From Rallus limicola (Eukaryota; Chordata; Aves; Gruiformes; Rallidae), in NCBI GenBank assembly GCA_022605955.1, contig JAKCOZ010000001.1, positions 99,666,211-99,730,210 on the forward strand: a DNA stretch of 64,000 bases. Direction: 5' to 3'. A program made the position numbers and the translations under genes. Numbering within the stretch: the stretch's first letter is position 1; each line of letters opens with the position of its first letter. Positions 47,223-58,525 of this stretch are shown one piece after another. The notes under the pieces were generated by a model. The model had not been told where the DNA came from and ran no database searches. It saw only the letters and a list, made by a program, of their open reading frames with translations.

Positions 47223-47896
47223 CTTCTGGAACAGTATACTCTGAAATATTTGTAATTAGGTAAAATATAAAATCCTGTTGTATACCCTAAGGAAGAATTA
47301 GTGCCTGAGGTGAGTGTGGTTGAGGCAGCCTTCTGTCCTTACTAACAGACTGCTTATCTGTAGCCCTGGGGCTACAGAATTCAATTGCTTAGCTGCTCTT
47401 GCTGCTTTTTTGCCAGCAGAGCTTTCTCAGAAGTGCAGGCAGTGCACAGGAGTAGTACAAAAGGTGTAGTGTAGGGATCTTGCATGTCACTCTGAGGAAG
47501 CCGGGAACAGGCATGCAGATGGAATTAGCACACGGTTGTCTCTCCTGTCATTTTAGAAGTTACATTCGTTCTGAACATTTGCATTATCATTGTTTCCATT
47601 ATATCTGTTATGTTCATAAATGTGGCGCTTTCTGTCAAGGTTTTCAATCCTAAGGCTATAGTAAATATGGAAGAGGCAAAATAATATAGATGGTGATATG
47701 TGAAGATACATGCAAATGTTTTATTTGACACAGACTACCAGCAGCACCATTAGGTTTCTAGAATTTAGTTAGACTGTTTAATTTCATGAGTTGGGGCTTT
47801 TTTTGGGTTGATTTTGTGTTTTGTTTCAATGGTTTGCTTTTGTTTTTCATTGAGTTAATAGAAGAAATTTTACACCTAGAAGTTATGCTAAGGCAC
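47223..47896. other. Unassigned DNA
   Basis: No gene or repeat recognised between the two CR1 pieces. Confidence 0.4.
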
Positions 47897-48350
47897 ATGG
47901 AATATGGGAGGTGATTTGTGAGAGTCAGAATGGCTTCACCAGGGGCAAATCCTGCCTGGCCAACCTCGTGGCTTTCTGTGATGGGGTGACTACATCAGTG
48001 GACAGAGGAAAAGCAATGGATATCATCTATCTGGACTTCTGTAAAGGCTTTGACACAGTCCCACACAGCATCCTTCTCTCTAAACTGGAGAGATATGGAT
48101 TTGATGGGTGGACTGTTCAGTGGGTAAGGAATTGGTTGGATGGTCACACACACAAAGTAGTTCTCAATGGCTTGACGTCCAGATGGAGAGATGTGACAAG
48201 AGGTGTCCCTCAGGGGTCTGTATTGGGACTCGTATTTAATTTCTTCATCAATGACATCTTAGCAAGTCTGTGGATGCCACCAAGCTGAGTGGTGTAGTTG
48301 ACATGGTGGAAGGACAGGGTGTCATCCAGAGGGACCCGGATAAGCTGGAG
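47897..48350 (+). mobile_element. CR1 LINE reverse-transcriptase palm fragment
   Basis: The open frame 47911-48288 encodes the CR1 RT fingers/palm: [37 protein letters not shown] (first catalytic aspartate kept), [14 protein letters not shown] and GVPQGSVLG. Near 48260 a small deletion with frameshift removes the region before the catalytic box, and FADD has become SVDA in the shifted frame. The piece then ends around 48350 without a 3' UTR. A CR1 3' end in the same orientation appears 950 bp on. Confidence 0.9.
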
Positions 48351-49296
48351 AATATTATTTCTTAGCATTCCAGATATGATCTACAAATGGGAGTTACCCT
48401 TAACTGTAATTTTTTTTTTTTTTTGGGTGGGGGGGCAAAGAGTGTGTAATAAGAGGAAAACACATTTCTCACTGCTTTTACTTTGCTTTTAAAACTTGCT
48501 TAATTGATGTAACAGGAACCTTTTTATCATTACGTAGGAGACTATTTTTCATAGAAGAAAAGGAGCTGAACTTTTCATAAAGATTAGTCTAAATGTCACT
48601 GTAGTGACAGCTCAAAATAAAAGGTGCTATAAGTAGTGTATTTGTGCTGTAAGTAGTGGATTATGAGACTAATTTTTAGTTTTATCCTCAAGCTGAGAGT
48701 TTACTTATCCTGTGAAATCTAGGCATTTAAAACATTTTTTTCTAGTCCCACAGTGGAAAAAGTTTGGGGACAGAACTTTGAACATGAATATTCCATGTCT
48801 TAGCTGAGGGGTTTTTAATCATTATAGACTCAATCTCTGCTTTTGAAGAATGACTCCCAAGAGAGATTGAGATCCATAAGAGAATAGCAAATTAGCTAGT
48901 GGTTTCTCCCCCTCCCCCCACTTTTTTTCCCCCTTCTCTTTTTGATCAGAAATTCTATCCTTGTCAACAGACATTTCCCAATCAAAAGTTTTGATGGATC
49001 TAATAGGCTTTCAACAGGAAAACAAAAAACCAAAACCACACACACACAAAAACCCCAAAAACTCAACAAACAAACAAACAAACCCAAACCCAAACCCAAT
49101 CCACCAATAAACAGACAGTGTCATCAAAATGTTTCTGGGTAGCTATGTTTATGAAAAAACTCTTGTTATTAAGTCAGGAATGATCAGATTGTTAAAAGCA
49201 GCAAAATTCTCCAAATAATTTCAAATTTAATAAAAATACATATAACATTTTCAAGACAGAAGGAGGTACATTGACATTCTGAGTCTAATGAATCAC
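48351..49296. other. Unassigned DNA between CR1 pieces
   Basis: T-run and G-run at 48411-48435. Pyrimidine-rich patch near 48903-48940 and CA/AAACCC-rich low complexity near 49020-49105. No gene. Confidence 0.4.
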
Positions 49297-49425
49297 CAGC
49301 CCTAGATGTATTTAAAAGATGGGTAGACAAGGCACTCAGGGATATGGTTTAGTAGAGGAGAGGAAGGGTTGGACTTGGTGATCTCAAAGGTCTTTTCCAA
49401 TAAAGTGATTCTGTGATTCTGTAAA
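49297..49425 (+). mobile_element. CR1 LINE 3'-end fragment
   Basis: 'gccctagatgtatttaaaagatgggtagacaaggcactcagggatatggtttag...gggttggacttggtgatctcaaaggtcttttccaataaagtgattctgtgattctg': CR1 3' UTR with two octamer units. It could be the separated 3' end of the RT fragment at 47897-48350. Confidence 0.85.
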
Positions 49426-49603
49426 TGAAATAAATAGAAATAATTTCTAGATATTTTTAATTATCTTAAACCTTATATATGGATGAAAAGGAGCATGATT
49501 GTGTGTAAGTAAAGCCAAGAATTTTTTTTTGTTAGCTTTATTGAAATAATAATTGTAATCATTAATAGTCCAGAAGTAATTGAGATAGAAAAGGGAGAAA
49601 GAT
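49426..49603. other. Unassigned AT-rich DNA
   Basis: Short spacer before the purine tract; nothing recognised. Confidence 0.4.
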
Positions 49604-49664
49604 AGAAGAGAAAGAGAGAAAGAGAGAAAGAGAGAAAGAGAGAAAGAGAGAAAGAGAGAAAGAG

Positions 49665-49703
<39 letters not shown>

Positions 49704-49704
49704 A

Positions 49705-49744
<40 letters not shown>

Positions 49745-49792
49745 AAAGAAAGAAAGAAAGAAAGAAAGAAAAAGAAAGAAAGAAAGAAAGAA

Positions 49793-49832
<40 letters not shown>

Positions 49833-49876
49833 AAAGAAAGAAAGAAAGAAAGAAAGAAAGAAAAGAAAGAAAGAAG

Positions 49877-49907
<31 letters not shown>

Positions 49908-50113
49908 AAAGAAGAAGAGAGAGAAAGAAGAAGAGAGAAAGAGAGAAGAGAAGAGAAGAAGAGAGAAGGAAGGAAGGAAGGAAGGAAGGAAGGAAGGAAG
50001 GAAGGAAGGAAGGAAGGAAGGAAGGAAGGAAGGAAGGAAGGAAGGAAGGAAGGAAGGAAGGAAGGAAGGAAGGAAGGAAGGAAGGAAGGAAGGAAGGAAG
50101 GAAGGAAGGAAAA
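49604..50113. repeat. 510-nt uninterrupted purine tract, (AGAGAA)n-(AAAG)n-(AAGG)n
   Basis: Every base from 49604 to 50113 is A or G. Motif composition changes along its length: AGAGAA-type units first, then AAAG units broken by extra A at intervals, a mixed GAGAA zone near 49900-49968, and finally a nearly perfect AAGG array (about 35 units) to the end. Assembly length may be unreliable here. Confidence 0.97.
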
Positions 50114-53100
50114 TAGATTAGAACTGCTAAAGGAACATGTCTTAGTTCTTACCCTTTCCTGGAGCTATGCTCACCCACCTACTGTGCCTCTGGGTCCTGA
50201 GGGGGTCAGGGGTTTCTTGCTGGTGCTAAGGAGGGTGTGTTGTGGGGGCTTCTCAGTACCTGAAGTTCTTTACCAGCAGGAGTATGATGTTCATGTTGAT
50301 TGTTGTTTCTTCCTTTGTCTAGGATCCACTTCAGGTTATTTTTTACATGTTTGGTAACACGGTTTTATACCTTTCTGCTTCTTCACTGTTATAACAGGAC
50401 TGTTTTCTTACACTGCATCTTTGTGCCAGTTGTAAACATCTTGTTCTGTGCAGAGTAACTGCTCGTTGCTCCTACCTATAAAAATGCCATTCCATCACAC
50501 AAAGATAAAGAAAAGTAGGACTAGATAGGGATACCTGGTCAATTAGAGAAACATCTGTCACAGCTAACCTGAGAAAAGTGAAGCTGCAGACAGGTGAAGA
50601 AAAGTTTTTACAGAGCAGAACTGACAAACCTCAGTGCTGAGGCCTTGCAAACTCAGTACCGTGCTTATATCCCATTACTAGCAATGGCAATGCCATCCTA
50701 TGGGATTACAATCCTTACTGCTAAGAGAAACATGTGCTGTAATTGTTATAAAATGGGACTATCCTGACTGTTGTCTCTAATGTGTTTTGTCTGGTCAGCC
50801 TAGAACGAGATCAGGACACCTATCAGCCACTTCTGTGCTCAGATCCTAGGAACGCTCTGTGTTGTGAGGATTGATATTTAGGAAATTGCAATGACCCAGG
50901 ACATTACACAAAAAATGGATAAAAGACACAGAGCAGAAGCCAATAATGCTTTCACTGCCTTTGACCTCCCTAGGGAGTTCAACAGCCACCTAATTACTAG
51001 TGGATTGGACAAAATTTTCAATAAAACATAAAGGAACTATGGACCCTGAGAATTGCAGGCTCTTCCAGAAGAACTTTCGAATCTTGCAGTGCTGGAGAAC
51101 AAGTCTAAAGTGACCAAAACATTCAAAAGTTTGTTTAATTTACATTTACAATCTTGATCCTTTTCCAGGTGAAAGACCACTAAGTAGCTGCCCTGTTTTG
51201 TAATTGAAATGAAATAGCAGTTACCATCCCTTGAGGGGGAAGGATGCCAAGGCAAAAGCAATTAAATCCCCGTGACATTATACCCGTTGGCAAAGCTGAT
51301 CATTCACAGGTAGCTTGCTACAAGCGGCTTGAATTACAAAGTGTACAACATCTACAAGTCTGGGCAATTAAATTGACATGGCAGTAGCTCCATTCAGCTA
51401 TTCTGACTGAAGATGAGAAGTTCTATTCTATCACTGTTAGATATATTGCTATCACCATGGGGAAAAACATGTGAATTGCTGAAACTATCATGTGAAATAA
51501 TAGTATACAGGCATTTGTCCGTAAAAACATTTACATTAAGCAGTTCAGAGAAAATTTAAGCATGTTTTATTTCTGAAACTTTTTTGTCTGTCATACAGAA
51601 AATCCCTTTGGATTTGATATGTACCCCTGTGTACCTCTGTTGGTGAGCTGAAATTTTGACAGCTCATATCTTGCAGTAGATATATTTGTAATGGGCAATG
51701 CAACATACTCATTTTTTATCAACATGTTTTGTTATGCTTGAGATTGTCTGGTATTACAGGTTGGTATGTTGCACACTTACCCTAAAATGATTGAGAAGTT
51801 TAGGAAGAAAACATCACTAATCAGAGAGAGTCCAAAGTTAGGGACATGCAAATATACAAATGCCATAACTCAGGAGTCATACTGAGTTGGCTCTACACTG
51901 GCTTTGTGAACAGATAAGAATTAAATGCATGGTGAATCTTCATAGAAGGTTAAGTGAACTATTTGTGTCTTTCCCATTCTTGGTTATTTCTGATTACTTT
52001 CTTTTAGTTGAGAAAGAAATTTGTTGCAATTTTATTCCTTGATTTTTAGATCTATGTGGGGGTATTTTTGTTTGTTTCTTTATTTCTGCGTTCTCTTCAG
52101 ACCTTGAAATATTGGAAAAATTGACTGGCAGTTTATAACACTATTCAAAATAAATTTCAAAGAGATAATATGCACATTTATGAAATTATTAAGTACTGTA
52201 CACAAAGAACATAATCAATATTAAATTATCATAATAGTTGCTATTTTTATAGTATCCAGTACTTTCTTGTAAAATCTAAGAAGAAACCCCAGTGTTTCCT
52301 TGACTTCTATATAACTTATGGTGTCTTATCTGTCAGGGAAAACGGTGGTCACAATTTTTAGGGATATTATCTCCTGGTAGTAGCAATGTTCTCTTTCTAC
52401 CATGCATAAGTAACGTAGAGGTCTGTGGTATTGCAGGGAGGTCTTGAAGCAATAATACGGCACTTTTTAGATCATAACTTCGTACTTTCTAAAGTATTTC
52501 CACACTACCTGGTACTTTATAGATCATTATTATAACATTTATTAACTCAAACATAGATCTAAATAAACTCTGCTCCAGAAACCTTTTTTATTATTTACTT
52601 AAGAAAACCTAATTTCCTTAATTTTCTTTAAAAGTGACTGCTCTATGACGTATGACACCCTTGTATGACATAAGCAGCACTACTCAAGCCTATGTCTAGA
52701 AAAAAGGAACACTGGAAGTCTGAAGTACATTCTGACCGAATTTTCTAGAATTCAGAATATTCTCTTATCTAAAGAGAATTTATCTTTTTAAATATTTTTC
52801 TTATTTTCTAAAATTCTAGAAAATTCTCTTATCCAAAGGCTTCAAGAAAAGTAAAGCCATAAAAATATAACATCAGAATAGTTATAGGAGATTGGACAGT
52901 AGGATGGACTGAAGAAGCCTTCTCAAATGTAGTAGAGTGAATGGACACTGTGAGGGAGCACAGAAACTCTAATCTCACCCCCCTCCCCTTTTATTCTGTT
53001 TGAGAATTTGGATTGTCATTGATATCTTTCCTATCAATAAGATTATTAAAAATCTATTAATAGCTGCAGTTTGGGGTTTTTTTCTTCTTACCCTTGTGAA

Positions 53101-53373
53101 CACAGAAAATTATTTTTGTTTATATTTAATGACATGCAGGAAAACCATGTCAGGAAATCTATGTCAAAGTGTGTTTTCTGCTTTGGATCTGGAGAGCAGC
53201 AAGATCGCTGATGGTCTGGGCCCCAGAGCTAACAAATTATCTTGCTGTAGACACGACACTGACTGGCTTTTGCTTTGTCCTAGGAGTCTACTGTCTGAAG
53301 TGAAAACTCAGTACTGAGTGTAGAAAACTACAACATTGGTTTACTTGACAATAATAAGTTGATAAAATTCTAA
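50114..53373. other. Unassigned DNA
   Basis: No gene or mobile element was recognised. The 50.15-51.4 kb part is less AT-rich and could hold an old LTR or conserved elements ('gataaaagacacagagcag' near 50919), but I could not support an assignment. Confidence 0.35.
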
Positions 53374-53747
53374 AATCAATTTTCAGAGTGCTTTAGTGTC
53401 TCTTGCCAAAGCAGGACCATAATTGAAAATTTACGGCTAAGGTATTTTTCGTGTTGTAAGACTAATGTTAGAATTGCCCGAGGTATTTTCTTTCCAGATT
53501 CAGATTACTATCTGGTAGAGACGCATCCAGAAACACGTAATATGACGGAAGTGATGATTTATTGTCAGAATCCAGTAAAACAGAGTAACCCTATCTCCTC
53601 GAAACATCCAGCTAAAGTTTTCCTACCTGGTGCAATGCGTTATTATTTTCTTACTAATTCAGCTGGTGGGATTTAAGATTCTGATGAGCACATGACTATC
53701 AGCCACCTGAAATGGTACTTCTCAGACAGAAGTTGGTGATATTCATG
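53374..53747 (+). other. Exon-like segment, unrecognised
   Basis: The + strand frame is open from a stop at 53371-53373 to TAA at 53674-53676, 100 codons without an early ATG. Inside it, 'tattttctttccag' (ending 53497) is a good splice-acceptor match, and 'atggtaagttc' gives a good donor at 53748, bounding 250 bp. The translated portion after the acceptor starts SDYYLVETHPETRNM and ends TNSAGGI. I do not recognise it, and the TAA lies 74 bp before the donor, so it is either a terminal coding exon, a decayed exon or chance. Confidence 0.2.
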
Positions 53748-56700
53748 GTAAGTTCTTATCCAGCACTTTATTTGTCCTTTCCTTTTATCAGTTCAAAGTT
53801 CTAAATAGAAAACAGGCAGGTACTTATGGCTTCTCTGTATTTTGGAGAAAAAAAGGACAGACACTTTTCTGGGGCTGGGTTAAAAAAAAAGAAAAAGTAA
53901 GAATAGACAAAAATATTTGTAGAACAGATATACAGCAAAATCTAGAGGAGGACTTTTGGATAAATAAAAGCCTTTCACTTCCTTTCACTTCTTTCTACCG
54001 GAAATATTTCACCACTCAAAGAAAGAAAGAAAAAATCCCCTGGACCTTTCTATGGGATTTATGAGTGGTCTAAACCAGAAAGAAAATTTAGTGGCGTTGA
54101 GATCCCTAAGTCCTTAACCTTTTCAGTGTTGAGAAGAAAGCAGTAATGAATGAATTTTAATTGTAGCCTACAACTTACTATAGTCATGTCTATCTGAAAA
54201 GTTATGGTGGCAGCTATCTTACACTGTTACACTTAAGATCCTGTCAACACTAGCATTGCAAATCCCATTTGACTACTCTCTGGAACTTGGCCATAAAAAA
54301 CGTGTTTCGAATTGAACCTTGCTCTGCACAGCTTTAGATGAACAGCTTTTCCTTTTCTTCATACATATTTTAAATTAAATGGATTTTCAGTAAGCAAGAA
54401 TAAAAGAAAGCTATACTTAAGAAAATAGGAGTTCTCATGGTAGTTCATTTATTTTGTTTTTATTGCTCAGCCACTAAAGAAGAAATAGACAAGATAAAAA
54501 CATTAATTTTATTTCTTTCATATCCTGTTTCTCACTCATATGGGCTTATTTATCACTATCATCATTCAGGCATGCAGTATCTCTCCTGCTCTTTCCTACC
54601 TCCTGTCTGTTTCATTTGTATTTTTAGTCTGTTTCTTTTTTTTCCCCCCAGTTTCTCAAGTCTTTCTAGTTTCTTCCAAATGGCTTCCTGGTTCTATTGA
54701 GTTACAGTTATACTGCTGTTGTAATGGAAAGCCTATGACAGCTATGACAGATATCTAAGCGTTGCAGCAGCCCCTTCCTTTCCTACCTATGTTTATTCTT
54801 TTAGTGTTTCTCACTTAACCTGACCTTTACATCTCAACTTTCAATTTTTCATTATCATTGCTAAGCTTGCTGGTAAAAACATAAATGAGAAGAGGTGTAT
54901 TCAAGTAAATATCTATATGTCTGTCTATCTCTGCTTGTGAGATGTAGATTAGCAGTGTTTGAAGAATTTTTCCTGTCTCTTTTTGTTTCTTGAGGTATTT
55001 CTTCCCATTTATGATACACTATCTTCTGTACAGGTTTAGTACTGCACAAGAAGAAATCAAAACATCCCAGGTTACAAGCCTTAATAACTTCCTTGTTTCT
55101 CCCAATAAAAGACCCGACTCTCAAAAAGGTTCCATCATACTTTTAAGATCCTTTCCTAAAGCCATTGTTACAATGGGCATACACATCACAGTGGGCAACA
55201 GATAAAACAGAAAAATATATAAAATGTTTTACCAGAAAGTACAGAGATAAAACAGCAAAATTAAAATGACACTATAAAATCTATTTATAGGTGAGACAAA
55301 ATCTTTGGTTGGGTAGTAACACAGTTAAACACAGTGAAAAAATCCTAACACTGACAAATTTTTTCTAAGAATCCTTATATCTGACACAGAAATTAGAAGA
55401 AAAAGGTCATAAAAGCTGAGACTTTCTTTAGTCAAATTACGACTGATTAGTCACAGTATGCACCAGCACTGAGGCCTTTCATATTTTGTGTGCATTGTAG
55501 AGAGAAAACAAGTAACTACAGAAATATGACCAGAGTGGTAATGATTGAGCATGACTGTATTAGTGATGTGGTATCACAGAAGTCTTTGCGATTTATCAGT
55601 GAATTTTATTGACTATAACTGAACTGCATATTCATAATTGCACATCTGTGAAGGGGGAGGAAGAGTAAAGTATTTAGGGGAAAAAAGAATTTAAACTTCT
55701 GTAATTTTAAAAATATATCAATACTTAAAAGATTCAGGGAAAAAAATGCTAAATTGTCTTGAGCTCTGTTCACTAAGTACATCCATTTGAACAAAATAGC
55801 TTATAATATGTTTAAGCTAATAAAAATAGTTTAAGAAATCCTAGTATTTAAAAGTATTTTGTTTAGTCTTCAAATCCAAGTGTATAATAGAATGCTTTTG
55901 CTCACAATATTACTATTTAGGAGAAGATATTACATGGAAATCCAACCCCACCAATGATTTTCATAGTAGTCAATTGCTATTTTTACCACCTGTATTTATA
56001 AAAGATAGAACACTGAAAATATCTGTTGACTTGCCATTTACTTCTGTCATCTGCAGTGTATTATCTTTGTTGCTTTACTATATAAATATATTAGATTAAT
56101 AACTGATAGAGAGTAATGATTAATCTGAAAGGTTTTCCACTTCTTACCATTATATCTGTAAAATGTAGTAATTCTGATTACTGGCAAGACTAGTAATTAA
56201 TCCGATTTTTTAGAAAGTAAATTTTATTTAAAATTGTTCCCTAAGTGAGATTTATTTCAGTGATAGAAGAGTGGTATTTATGGTACACCTAACGCATTTT
56301 GCTAACCGAAAACTCCAGTTCTAGTGTCAATTACCAGTAACAGTACAGGATAACATCACCACAAATTAGTACCATCTGTCAACATAAGTTTCAAGCTGGG
56401 TTTCTCAAACAGGTCAGCTTTTCTCTCATTAAAGTATGTGCAGAGAATAAGCTTTCTGAAAATGAAAGGAAGAGGCCAATCTCAATAATGTAGTTATCAG
56501 TACATCATGAATAAAAATGGCAGAACAGGATCCTGCCCCCAGCAAATGACATAATAGTATAATTAAAATCATGCAATATCTCTATAGACTTTTTTTCCCC
56601 CTCTTTTTAAAAATAACTTTTGCTTAGAGCTGTCACAATGTCTTTGTGTTAAGTAAAGGTCAGTTGTGCACTAGTCCACTTTCTTATGGCTATTGGATGA

Positions 56701-57779
56701 TGTTTCAAAGGTCATATTTGGTTTCTTTCCAATTCTGACTGAAAACAGGGGAAAGCTAACTATTGGCAACCAACTGCCTTCATCTATTGTTCTGCCTTAT
56801 CAGCAGATTGATTTTTCTCAGCTGTAATGATGTTAAGAGATACTGCAACTAGGATGACCACATATCTTCCTTTCAACATATGTATTTGTTCTTGCTCTGG
56901 CAAATCCTCCATGGAAGGGGCTATGAGGAAAACATTTAAGCCTGTTCATGCTGTCCGTGCACACTACGGTTTTCTCTTTGCTCTCTGTATTCTATTGAAT
57001 CTAATACTCAAGATTCATATTATAATGGTAATATGCAACATCTTGGTCTCTGAAACATTAATCTATGCCTGCTGCTGTGGTGGGTAACTGATTTTTCCTG
57101 TGACACCATGCCTAAGTAGACTAGCATGCACAAAAATGAAGTCATTGTGCTTGAGAACCAAGCCAAGAACTCTTAAGTCATCCTTGTCCTCTATACTTGA
57201 ACAAACATCCAAGTTTTGCTTATTTATGTTAGGGCTAGGATAAAGTCCTGAAGTTGTTATATGATGTTGTGCTGAATGTTTTTTCTGAGTAATAAAATGT
57301 ACCAAGCTTTCCTGCAATACTTTAGTATCCCGATACAACCTTAAATAAAAAAATGTTGCAAAGAAAATAATTCTGATTTTTTCAGAGAACCTGGTAATAG
57401 CAAGAAAAGGTCAAATATGGCTTCCTTAGGCTGGCTGCTAACATGGGTGAAGATAGCTTCTGTCTCCATGTGGTGATAGAAAGCAAAAAAAAAAAATAAA
57501 GCACTCAGAGAAAGAAGCAGATTTCTTCACACTTCTGCACTTGTCCCATAGGGACAAACCAGAATAGAAGAGATAAGGTTGTAATATACTTCTCATGAGG
57601 CTGCATTGTGCATGTCTTTGAAATGTGAAGGAGCTTTTTGCTTATTTGAAGTGAGAATGTTGCCAAAATGGGTACTGTCAAATTAATTAAGCACAATATT
57701 TGCCAGTTATGATGCCTAGACACACATCACTAAATTTTATGCAAAGGAGGAATCATAGGAAAAGGTCTCTGCGACAGTA
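53748..57779. other. Unassigned AT-rich DNA
   Basis: No gene or repeat recognised; short open frames only. Confidence 0.4.
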
Positions 57780-58525
57780 TGTTTTCCCCACTCCCCTACC
57801 CCCACCTTTGCCTGACTTTTTCCCTAAATGTGGATTAAGTGATAATCATTGGTGACGGTTGTGAAGTCTGCACCTCTGGTGATTTCAGAAAGACAGCTAA
57901 CAACTGGGCTATCTATGCTAATGTGCCCACCTGGACACTGGTCAGTGTGCACTGGCACCTATGGGTGGTATGTAAATATGAGTATTAGCCAGTCATCTTA
58001 CTCCATAAATAGTGAGCAGTCCAAGAGCCCTTTGAGCTCTCCTGAAATGACAGCAGGCTGCACGTCAGGATCTCTCCTTGAAAGGGACACCTCTCAAGGT
58101 TATTCCTCGAGGTCAAGAGAATCCTTGCCACAACAGATCCACAACAGATCCTCAGTAAGTGAGCTGGGAATAAGTGCACTAAAACTTTGTGATCTTAGCT
58201 AAGAAGTATAAAGGATTGATTTTGCTTTAATCCTTTAGACATGAACCACTGACCAAGTCTGAGACTAAGATTGGATCCAACCACCCCTAGGTTCCTCTCT
58301 GAGAAGGAGTTTAGAAAGCAAAGGGGTCCTTTCTGAACCTTGTGACTCATTGGGAGGGTCTGTCCCCAACAGCTTCATCTGACTCTGTTCTCTGTGCACT
58401 AAATAATCAAGATTACCTTAGCATCAAACTTTAATCACTATCTAATTTATTATCAAACACCATTACACCCTGTGTTTTATATCAATAAACATATTGTTGC
58501 CTCTCCCAGGAATGAAGTGCATCCC
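57780..58525 (+). mobile_element. Probable ERVL-like LTR
   Basis: About 0.75 kb with LTR character: a TATA-like ATAAATA at 58005-58011 in 'ctccataaatagtgagcag', the text 'agccctttgagctctcctgaaatgacagcaggctgcacgtcagg' and 'gaatccttgccacaacagatcc', and AATAAA at 58484-58489. This arrangement and wording resemble avian ERVL-type LTRs. The ends are approximate and no target-site duplication was found. The 117-codon open frame across it (57849-58202) is not considered a gene. Confidence 0.5.
58484..58489 (+). promoter_or_regulatory. Polyadenylation signal AATAAA of the ERVL-like LTR
   Basis: AATAAA in 'atatcaataaacatattgttgcc', about 480 bp downstream of the TATA-like site, consistent with an LTR R region. 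Confidence 0.4.

Noticed and set aside
49068..49102. Telomere-like AAACCC/CAAACAAA repeats
   Set aside because: Units are AAACCC and CAAA, not the vertebrate CCCTAA, and the run is only about 35 bp.
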